From: a virus
IMG/VR virus record: IMGVR_UViG_3300020416_000015
Location: 1-43,945 of that record
Direction: 5' to 3' (one strand)
Length of the DNA stretch: 43,945 bases
Shown here: in pieces, positions 18,801 to 30,800 of the stretch
Layout: every line of letters starts with the position of its first letter
Position numbering within the stretch: the first letter of the stretch is position 1
Notes under the pieces: model-generated
The model's input: only the letters and a program-made list of their open reading frames with translations
Databases searched by the model: none
What the model was told of the DNA's origin: nothing
Program-made: the position numbers and the translations under genes

Positions 18801-21800
18801 ACAGGCCCTTGGAAAGTTTATGGCATAGATGAAACAACTACAAAATCATATAAAGGTAAGTTAGGTTGGTTTTATCCTATATACACAGACGAAACATCAG
18901 CTCAACAAGCAGACATTGTAGCAGGAGGAACAGGCGAAGCACACACTCATACATTTGTAGGTACTAACAAATTATTTTGGATGCCTAACAGTAGTATGGG
19001 TCATGCTACAAATGATAGTCAAACTTTTATTGAATATCCAAATGCAAGACCTATGATACAAGGACATGACGGTAGCTTATGGAGATGTTTTGGAGATTTT
19101 AGAGATACTCTGTTGTTAGATTTAGAAAAAAGAATCTACAATAATTTAAAGCAACAGTATAATGAAAATATTTTAGATATAATAGACTACGTACCTGGTC
19201 AAAATAGAAACACTGGATTTACAAGAAAACAAATTTCTAAAACAATGATTGCAGAATTTAACAGTTGGTTAGAAACTGTAGCAACACCAGACTATGTATC
19301 AAATACATATTATAAGCCAGGTGATGGATTTACATACAATTATTCTAGTGCAGGTGATCCATATGGAAATGCTTTGTCAGGATTTTGGAGATCTATATAC
19401 AAAGATTTTTACAATACAGATAGACCACATAGCCATCCATGGGAGATATTAGGCTTTAAGGAAAAACCAGATTGGTTTGACGATACTTACGGACCAGCAC
19501 CATATACAGCTAATAATTTAATTTTATGGGAAGATTTATCTAAAGGTATTGTAAAAGGTACAAAAGGATCAAAGATAACTTATAGAAATAAATTTAAGAA
19601 TGAAGATATCTTTAATTATATTCCTGTTGATGTAGAAGGAAACTTATTACCTCCTAGTGCTACAGGATTTGCTGTAGGCAATATTCCTACAACTAATGAT
19701 AATGAATTTGCATTTGGTGATGAAGGACCAGTAGAAACAGCATGGAGAAGAAGTTCTCATTATCCATTTAGTTTAATGATATCTTGGGCATTAAATCAGC
19801 CAGCACAGTTTTTTGGTTTAGCTTTTGATATCAGTAGAATCAAAAGGAACAGTGCAAATCAATTAGTTTATGAAGATACAAGCAAACGAATTGAACTTAA
19901 CCAATTACAATTTCCTAACAGTGCAACTGATGCACAAAGAATATTTACTGCTGGTATTGTAAATTACATACAAGGATATCTAGCTGATAATGATACATTA
20001 AGATTTAGTGAATATAAAAATAATTTACAATCAATAGAAAATAAACTAGGTTCTAAAATAGGTGGCTTTACACAAAAATCTAAATTTAGATTAATCCTCG
20101 ATTCAAGAACGCCTAGTAATGAAGGTAATGTTTTTGTACCCGATGAAAATTATAAAATACATTTAACTAAAAGTATACCTTTAGATGTATATTCTTATAG
20201 TGGAGTAATTATTGAAATAGTGCCACAAGGATATGTAGTAAAAGGATATGATAGAGATAATCCTGTTTTCAAATATTTTCCAGTAAGAAGAAAGAATAGT
20301 GATCCCTTAATAAATGTAGGCGGAGTTAGCGAAAACTTTTTAACATGGACTGAAGGCAAAACTTATGAAGCAGGACAAATAGTAGAACTTCAAGATAATT
20401 ATTATCGTGTTAAAATAAGCCACACAGCAGGTGATGGATTTAACCAAGACAACTTTCAGAAACTTGCCGAACTACCAGAAGAAGGCGGAGCATCAGCATA
20501 TATATCAGACAACTTTGATGTGGAACTTGCTGAAATGCCCTATGGTACATTACTAAGAGATAAGCAAGATGTTGTTGATTTACTTATTGGATATCAAGAA
20601 TACTTAAAACGTGTAGGATTTAGTTTTGACAAATTTAATCAAGAAATTGAAGAAATTGAAAACTGGAGATTAAGTGCAAAAGAATTTTTATTCTGGACTA
20701 CACAGAATTGGGACTCAGGAACAATTCTTACATTAAGTCCAAGTGCAAGACAAATTGAATTTACAAAACCATACACTGTTGTAGATGATATCTATGATAA
20801 TTTTTATGCGTACAGTCTGCTAAAAGCAGACGGTAAAAGATTACTTGCAGACTTTGCTACTACAGAACGTGACAATACAAATGACTTTGGAATTTTTGTA
20901 AGAAATACTAATGATGGAATATATCATCTAAAAATTCCTGTGGTACAATATGAACATGCTGTAATTATTGATAATAAGACAGTGTTTGGCGATGTTGTAT
21001 ATAATAGAGCACAAGGCTATAGGCAAGAAAGAATTAAAATTAAAGGATATCGTTCAGACGAATGGAACGGGTCTTACAATATTCCAGGATTTATTTTCGA
21101 TGATGCAAAAGTAGTTGAATGGACTTCTTGGACAGATTACTCCATAGGTGACTTAGTAAAGTATAAACAGTATTTTTATGTTGCACAAAAAAATGTTCCT
21201 GGATCACAACTGTTTAACGATTATGATTTTGTAAGATTAAATGATAAACCAGAACAACGTATGTTACCAAACTTTGATTATAAAGCAAGACAGTTTGCAG
21301 ATTTTTACGATTTAGAATCTGATAATTTTGATATTGAACAGCAAAAATTAGCACAACATTTGACAGGATATCAAAAACGTAAGTATCTAGAAAATATTAT
21401 AAATGATGATGTAAGTCAATTTAAATTTTATCAGGGTGCAATACAAGATAAAGGAACAAGAAATGTCCTTACAAAATTGTTTGATAAGTTAGGTAGTGCA
21501 AATAAAGATAGTTTAGAATTTTATGAAGAATGGGCTGTACGTGTAGGACGTTATGGTGCAACTAAAGGTGACGAACAATTTGATTTATCTTTAGATGAAT
21601 CAAAATATAGACAAGAACCTCAATTAGTTCAGCTTGTAGATTTTATTGATCCTAAAGACACTAGTTTGATTTACAAAGTAGACAGAAACGGTGTATATGT
21701 AAAACCAGATAATTATGATCATAAGCCATTACCTACAAAATATTTTAATGACGACAACAGCTTTACAAAAACAGCTGGTTATGTCAACCCTGTTGATATT

Positions 21801-24800
21801 ACAACACAATTAGTCTCTTATAACGATATACTACAACAAAGTTTATATCCTGCAGGTAGTTATATTTGGACAGCAGAAGATAAAAGTGGACAAACATGGG
21901 GAGTATATAAAACAGTATCTACAGATTATAGAATTACAGAAGTTACTGCAAGTCAAGAAAATAAATTTAAAATTACTATTGATAAAATAGCAGATTATAC
22001 TAAAGGCGATATTATTGGAATAAATGATATTTCATCTGATACTGATGGTTACTATAAAATAGACAGTGTAAATTTAGCTGTAATTACTTTAGAATCTGTA
22101 GAAGGTGAAGATGTTGAAGCAACAGAACCAGATGCAGTTGTTAACGGATACATCACAGAATTTAAACCTGCAAGATTAAAAACACTTCAACTTGCTAACG
22201 ACAGTATTAAAAAAGATCCAGATAATATATTCAGCTTAACTGGTAGTAATAGTGCTACTAACACAATTTGGGTAGATGATGATGATACAGGAAAATGGAT
22301 CGTATTAAAAAACAAACAAGTGTTTGAGCTTAAACCAAATATTGTTAATACAAATGCAGGATTATTGGATTCAACTGAAAAAGATTTTGGTAATGCTTTT
22401 AGTGTAAGCAAAGACAATAATAGGATTGCAATTAGTGCACCTAAAGATTTAAATGGTAGCGTATACGTTTATCAAAGACCAAGTGATAACACAGACTTTG
22501 GATTTTTACAGCAAATAGACGAACAATTATTTTTATTCGACTCTAACGGAGGCTTTGGACAAAGTGTTGCTATGAGTCCAGATGGAAAATATCTTGCTGT
22601 AGGTTCTCCACATGCGTCTAATACAAAAAGTAGATTAAAAGGAGATTACAAAAATAACATAGCTTATACTACAGGTGATATAGTAATTTATTCAGATCAA
22701 CTTTGGAAGGCGGCTAGAAATGTAGAGGCTGATGCTATCCAAACATATCAAAGCCATGCAAGTAATCAACAAGCAAAAAGTAATGATTATATAAGTGATA
22801 CTCAAAGCTATCCAGAAATTGAATATATGGTTAGAGGAGATTACACATTAGGAAAAACAGAAGCAACAGACCATATTTTAATTAGAGCAGAAAAAGAACA
22901 ATTTGAAGGAACTAAGCCGGGCGATATTTTATCACTAAAATGGAACAAGTATACTACAACAACAGCAGGTGGTAGAGAGCCATTCAATGGTGATCCTATA
23001 CTTACAGAATCCTTGATAAATGGACAACATACTATTGCAGACAAAGTACAATATATTGTACATATACAAAGTGCATTATCTATTCCAGATGCTGGTACAG
23101 AAATTACAACTGAAACTGCAAGAGCTACATTAACATATAGAAAAGTAAACGATGAAAATGAAATGACAGTTTATATTAAAGATGTAAACGGATCGTTCCA
23201 AGCATCAGGATCAATTTTTGCTAATGGAATTTTAGTTGGAGAATATGAACAAGTTTTACAAATAACTGATGATTATCATACAGGCTGGTGGAAGGTTAAT
23301 GTAGGATCAGCATTTAATACTGAAGAACTAAGCGACACAACTGCAAATCTTGTTGTAAGAAATATTACTTTAGAGACACAAACAGTAAATGATCCGTTCT
23401 TTAGTAATATATTAGATACAAAGCAAATACAAGATGTTACTAAACCCACTAAAGTTTCTGAGATTGGTATATTTTCTCATACGCAAGGACAAAGTGATAT
23501 AGAAGTTTTAGATAGTAAATGGTGGGTAAGAACGCCGTTAGCTCATGGTAATAGTATTTCTCCAGGAGATAAAACAAGAATATGGCTAAATGATATTCGT
23601 GTTAATGGGTTAGTACAAAATCCAAGTGCAATAGGACTTGATTCAACTTACATAAACACAACCGAACATACGGTTGCAGATGTATGGAATGGATATGTTG
23701 AAGTAAGATTAACTAATTTTGATTTACAAGGTAATCCATTCATACCAAATATTGGTGATACATTAACAGATACAGCAACAGGTTCTACAGCAGAAATTGC
23801 TTACATTGAAAGAGCCTTTGCTACTGCAAAAATTTACCTAAAAAATAGAAATGGTACATGGGCTGTAGGATCAGATTTTGGTGAAAACTCAAATGCAACA
23901 TTTGTTGAAATTGATCCTAATCTTGGCCCTGCAACAAGAACTATTGGACCTATTAATTCTGCACACATGGAAAATAGCATAAGTGGTCCAATAATAGTAA
24001 TAGATACAGGAACTAATATTCCTGTTGTAGTTGGAGGAGCAAATTATTTACGTGATCTAGAGTATTGGATTTATTCGTCAAGTCTAATTCAAGGTATTAC
24101 TGATAGTGCAAATCCTCCTTCTAGTATAAACTTAGATTGGACACGGGTATATAATATACCTTTGATTGCAGAAGGTTATGCATCAAACGTAGAAGAAGAA
24201 GGAACATATGCAATTTACGAAATAAAAGGGGTAACTTATAGCCTTATAAATTATTTCACAGTTCCTAACAGTGCTACTAATAGAAGGTTAGGAACAAAAT
24301 TAAGATTTGTACAACCAAGTGCTGATAGTTATAAACTTTATATACATGCTGAAGGCGACGGCACAGAAGCAAATCAAGGTAGAATTTATTTTGTAAACAA
24401 AAATTCTACAGATGACTGGGCTTTATCTGTACAGAAAAACTACAGAGGAAACTTTAGAGTTTCAGCTACATATTTTGAAAATGAATTTGTTAGATTTGGT
24501 GAAACAGTTTATAAAGCAAATACAAATTTAGTTCCAGGTCCGTTTAATGTTGCACAGTGGACAGCACAGACAGGTGGATTAGATTTATTAGGATATGTTC
24601 CTAATGATACAAATTTTAGTATAGTTGAAAGCACATTAGAACAAAACAACTTAGAAGCATTTGGTTCAGACTTTGATGTCAGCGATAATGGTGAAGTCCT
24701 AATTTCTAATTCTATGTATACAAGTGTATATGAAATTGAATCAGGCAACGAGGTACTAGGATTAGACAGTAGTATTGCAAATAGAAAAGTTGTAGTATAC

Positions 24801-27800
24801 AGACTTAATAGTGCAAGTTATGAATATTCTCAAATATTAGAACCTTTTATAGAGACAGAAGATTATGGATATTCAATAGCAGTTTCTGCAGATGGTAAGA
24901 AGATTGCTGTAGGTGCTCCAGATAACAGCGAAGTAATTTCAAACGGTGGTGCTGTATACATTTATATACAAGATGGCAACTCATTTAAATTCAACCAAAC
25001 TATAAGACCTGTTACTGTACAACCTAATACACAGTTTGGATATAAATTAGACTTTGACGGCAATACACTTGCTGTAACTTCTAGAGGTGGAGATATTGTA
25101 ACAGCAACTACATTTGACACAAATACTACAACACTTGACAATAATTCTACAGTATTTAGAATTACAGATCAAGGTAGTGGTGTTATTAGTATATACGAAA
25201 CTGTAAACAATACTTTATTATACAGTCAAGATTTTGCCTATGATTTAGATACACAAAACTTTGGAAACAGAATGTTGGTTAATAGTAATCACGTTTATGT
25301 AGGTCTTCCTAAACAGCAGGTTCCAAACAGTAGTGTTTTAGATAAAGGATTAGTAGCTGAATTTAGAAAGCCTGCAGGAACAGCTTCTTGGTCAATAACA
25401 AGAAGACCAGTTATTCCAGCAGATGTTTCTAAATTTAAAGGTGTGTATCTATACAGGAAAAAGACAAATAGTTTAATCAGTTATGTTGATTACATAGATC
25501 CTATACAAGGAAAAATTGCAGGACCTGCAGAACAAGAGCTAAGTTTCAAAACAAGTTATGATCCTGCAAGGTACTCAAACACTACTACAGCTTCAGGCAT
25601 TACTGCTTATCCATTAGATTACCATAGTGATGATTGGATTGGTAGACTATGGTGGGATATAGATAGTGCAAAATTTATTAATCATCATCAAGGTGACATT
25701 ACAGAATCTTCTGCTAATTTTAATAAACTGTTCCCAGGAACTGAAGTAAAAGTTTATGAATGGGTAGAATCAGAATTATTACCAAGCGAATATGACGAAG
25801 AATCTGCGGCGCAGACAGCATTAGAAAAAGGAATAAGCGGAACAACATTGTATGGAGACGATGCATACAGTGTAAGAAGAAAATACGATCCGGCATCTCA
25901 GACTTTTACAACTTATTATTATTTCTGGGTATTAGCAAAAGCAACACTTCCTCCTGTAGATAAAAGAAGTCTAAGTTGTTATGATGTAATTAGATTAATT
26001 GAAGAACCAGCAAACATAGGTTATAGATTTGTTGCAATGTTAGCCGACAATAAATTTGCTATACATAACTGTGAATCCCTAATAGAAGATAAAGATAGTA
26101 CAATTAGTTTTAACTGGTGGACAATAGAAAACCAAGAACAACCTACGCACATTCAGTACCAATTAATTAGTGACGGATTAGAAACAAGCGTTCCAAACAG
26201 AGAAATAGAACAAAAATGGTTTGATAGTTTAGTCGGATTTGATACTAATGATAGACCAGTTCCAGATATTGACTTGCCAATAAAAGAAAAGTACGGAGCA
26301 TTAAATGAACCAAGACAAAGTTGGTTTGTAAATAGAACAGAAGCACGTAAACAATTTATAGAAAGAGCAAATAAAAATGTAGCTAAACATTTAATTGTTG
26401 ATGAATTTGATTTAACTCCATTAAATGGATTTGATCCTCAACCTACATTGGCAACTGGACTTTATGATACTACTGCTGACTCTTACGGTGAAATAGGATT
26501 TGTTAGTGTAGCTAGAGTACAACCAGCACAATTAACATTAGAAGTTGAAAACGGTGTTATTATAAATGTTTTAATTACAAATCCAGGCCAAGGATATATT
26601 AATACTCCAACCTATACAATAAGTGATAATAAAGGTTCTGGTTGTGAATTAGATATTACCTTAAATGAAAACGGCGCAATATCTAATGTTACTATTATAA
26701 ATGGTGGTAGAGATTATACAACAGATGTTAAGATTAATGTACGTAAATTCACAGTGCTTGTTAAAAGTGATGAAACTATTGGCGGCAAATGGAGTGTATA
26801 TGAGTGGGACGGTAAAGAATATCTTAGAACGCTTACACAAAGTTATGATATAAATCTTTACTGGAAATATATTGATTGGTACGCTTCAGGATACAATCAG
26901 TTTACATTTATTAATCATACGATTGAGTCTAGTTTCCAAATTTATTCTTTAGACGATCAAATAGGTGACATTGTTAAAATTAATAGTGTAGGTACAGGCG
27001 GTTGGTTATTACTAAGAAAAATTGCAAACCTTGACAGTCAAGATTACACTTTGAGCTATGAAACTATTGGTAGGGAAAACGGAACAATAGAATTCAAAAA
27101 TAGTTTATATGATGTAAATGCAAGTAATACAGCATTTGACGGTGCAAGTTTTGATAAGATATTCTACGATACAGAACCTAACACTGAATTTAGATTAATA
27201 CTTGGAATATTGAAAAATAACATTTTTATTGATGACCTTGCAATTTATTGGAACGAATTATTTTTTGCAAGTCTACGTTATGTATTTGCAGAACAACCTA
27301 ATGTTGATTGGGTATTTAAAACAAGTTTTGTAAAAGCAAAACATAACATTGGCGAGCTAAAACAAAAAGTAACATTCCAAAATGATAGTTTGCCAAGTTA
27401 TCAAAATTATGTTGAGGAAATGAAACCTTATAAAACTAAGATTAGAGAATATCTAAGTTCATATGAGAAGATTGATCCAGCAAGTAATGTAATGACTGAT
27501 TTTGATCTTGCTCCGTTCTATGATGAACAAAGCGGTAAAATACTTCCTCAAGATATAAAAGTAATCAACGGAGAAATCAGTGTAGGACTATCTGATGTAA
27601 AACGTTATCCAGGAAAGCATTGGTTAGATAATGTAGGATTTGAGATTGTAGCATTTAGTATTGCAGACGCAGGTTCAGGATATCAAGTACCACCAAGGAT
27701 TGTTATTGAAGGCGGTGGCGGTTCGGGTGCTACAGCTGATGCATTTATAGGTAATGGTAAAGTAACAAATGTTATAGTTACAAATCCAGGAAGCGGATAT

Positions 27801-30800
27801 ATTACAAGACCTACAATTAAAATTATAGGATCAATAGACGATGGCGGAAGTGTTGCAAGATTAAGTCCTATATTAGGAAGAGGCAAAGCAAGATCAGCTC
27901 ATATTAGATGTAAGTTTGATAGAGTTACAGGAAATTACTTATTCCAAACATTAAGTGAAACAGAAACATTTACAGCAGAAGTAGATCAACAAATATTTAA
28001 TTTGAAATGGCCTATGCAACTTAAAACAACACAAATAAGTGTTACTGTTGATGGGTTGGAATCTTTACGTAGTGAATACATTTTTGATAACATTGAAGAC
28101 ACTTCAAAAGGTTATACTAGGAATTTTGGACGTATATTTTTTACTAATCCGTTAGACAAAGGTAAGTCCGTAATTATCACATACAATAAAGCACCAGAAT
28201 TATTACAAGCACAAGATAGAATAAATCTTTATTATAATCCTACTACAGGAATGTATGGAAATGATTTAGGACAATTACTTGATGGTATTGATTATGGCGG
28301 TGTTGAAGTAAGTAGTTTTGACTTTGGAACAGGAACTGGTTGGGATTCAGACTCATGGTTTACAACAACATATGATACATTTGATACAACCTTTGAAGAT
28401 GAAATCTTCCAAATAGGAGACGATAGTACAAGAGTTTTAAATTTTGCAAGTCCACTAGAAGCTAATGCAGTATATAATGTTTATAAAAACGGTGTAAGAC
28501 TTGATGATCCTAATTTTGGTACAAGTGATCCTGTAACAAACACTGCGGCAGTTATGCAAAGTATTACAGGTGCAGGACAAACAGGCGTTGCATTATATGA
28601 CGATGCAGGTGCTTTAGCTAATGATATAATTATATTTGACGAAGAAGTAATAAGCACAAAACCTAATGATGTGCTTGTATTTAGAAAGTCAACATCAGAT
28701 GGTGCATTTTTACCTGATCCAAGATCATATGATACAATTCTAAGAGGTGGTGATTTTGCATTTAGCACAGCAAGAGGAATAAATCCAGAAGAAATAATTG
28801 TTGACGGTGATGACTTTGTAAGTCCAACAACATCAAAAGGACCTGAAGAACAAGTTCCAGGACAAGTATTAGATTCAGTCAACATTAGAGTTTTCCACAG
28901 ACCACAAGATGGCGGAAGCATGTTATCCAGCAACTCATATCGTGCAGACGGTATTAATGATAGATATGGCTTTGGTATACAACCACAAAATAAAGACGGC
29001 TTGTTTGTAAGATTAAATGATGTGATACTAGCACAAAATTTATACAAAGTAGATTATAGAAATAAACAAGTTAAATTTAATACTATTCCTGCTGTAAATG
29101 CAGATGTTAATATTATTTCAGTAAGCGGAAATGGTAAAAACTCTATTGAACAAAGTGAATTTGTAGGTGACGGAAGTACAAATGCTTTTGTAACTAAAAT
29201 ACATTATAGCACTGACTTAGATTACTATGCAACAGTAAACGGAGAAGCAGTAGATTCTGTTTTAACTTCAACTGAGGATAGTGCAGGACAAGATCCAAAA
29301 GCAATGATTATATTTGGTAGTCCACCTCCTGATAACAGTGTAATTAATTATGCAATTTATACTTCAGTAGATAATTTTAGTAAAATTGAAACTACAGAGT
29401 TTACAGGTGACGGAAGTACAAAGGTATTTCCTTTAGCAAAAACGCCTTATAGTGCTTTACCTAACAGTCATAATGTTATTGTTAAATTAGATAATAAAAT
29501 ACTTAATCCTGGATACAATCAACAATTTGATTGTAAAGCATCACAAAGAGAATATTTCTTAGAATTATGGCAATCACCTGTAGGTAGTTTTGATGATTCA
29601 GATATACTTGTGTTGCTAAATGGTAAAGAACTTACTATTGCAGTTGAATACAATATTCGTCCTTCAAACAGCAGTATTATTTTAGAGCCAGGCATTGGAG
29701 TTGAAGGTGATATTTTAGAAATTTATTTACGAACTGATGGTGATTATGCATTTGGAGATTTACAAATCATCAACAGTCAAAATACATGGGTAGACAGTGG
29801 TAAGAATTTACAACTTAAGACAGCTCCTACTGAAGGACAAAAATTAACAGTTTATACATTTAACAAGCACGATAGTATGGATTTTGAAAGACAAAACTTT
29901 GATGTTGTTGCAAGAAGTGTTCTAAGTATAGGTACTGAAGACCACATACAGTTTAATCATATAAAAGCAGGTTTAGTAAAACTTAGATACCCTGCTATTG
30001 ATGCTCAATATGTATGGCTAACAGTAAATGGAATATTACAAACACCAAGTGTTGACTACAAACTTACAGATGATAAGAATTTTGTAAAATACAAAGGTTC
30101 TTTTGCTGATGACGATGTAGTTGAAGTAATACAATTTAGTTCACAAGGAGAAATTCAACCTAAGTTTGGATTTAGTCAATTCAAAGATATTTTAAATAGA
30201 AACATATATAAGCGTCTTGGTGATGTTGCTCCATTAAAACTTGCAAAAGATTTAAAAACATTTGATAAAGAGATATTTTTAGATGATGCATCTAAATTAG
30301 GACAGCCCGATAAGAATAGCAGTATTCCGGGTATAGTGTTTATTAATGGTGAGCGTATTGAATTCTTAATTAAACAAGGCAATGTATTACGTCAAATACA
30401 AAGAGGAACATTAGGAACAGGAGTACCTAGCGTACATGAGTCAGGCAGTGATGTTTATAACCAAGGACCAATACAAACTGCACCTTATGCAGATCAAACT
30501 ATTGTAGAAGAACAAATAGGTGACGGATCTACAGCAGTATTTCCACTTTCCTTTACACCTACAAGTGTAAACGAGTTTGAAGTGTTTGTTGCAGGTAAAA
30601 GATTGCGTAAAAACGCAGTACAAATGTTTAATCCTACATTAGATCAGGATTCTCCTGAAGCAGATGAGACTGCTCCAGCTGAATTTTCAGTAGATGGTAC
30701 AACAGCGAGCGTAACTCTGTTAAATACACCAGCACTGGATGTTAAAATTAAGATAGTCAGAAGACAAGGAAAACGCTGGGCAGACCCAGGAATTACACTT

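Noticed and set aside
28481-29047. 188-residue antisense open frame within the giant gene
   Set aside because: It lies wholly opposite a well-supported gene, has no ribosome binding site of note, and its composition is that of an antisense shadow.
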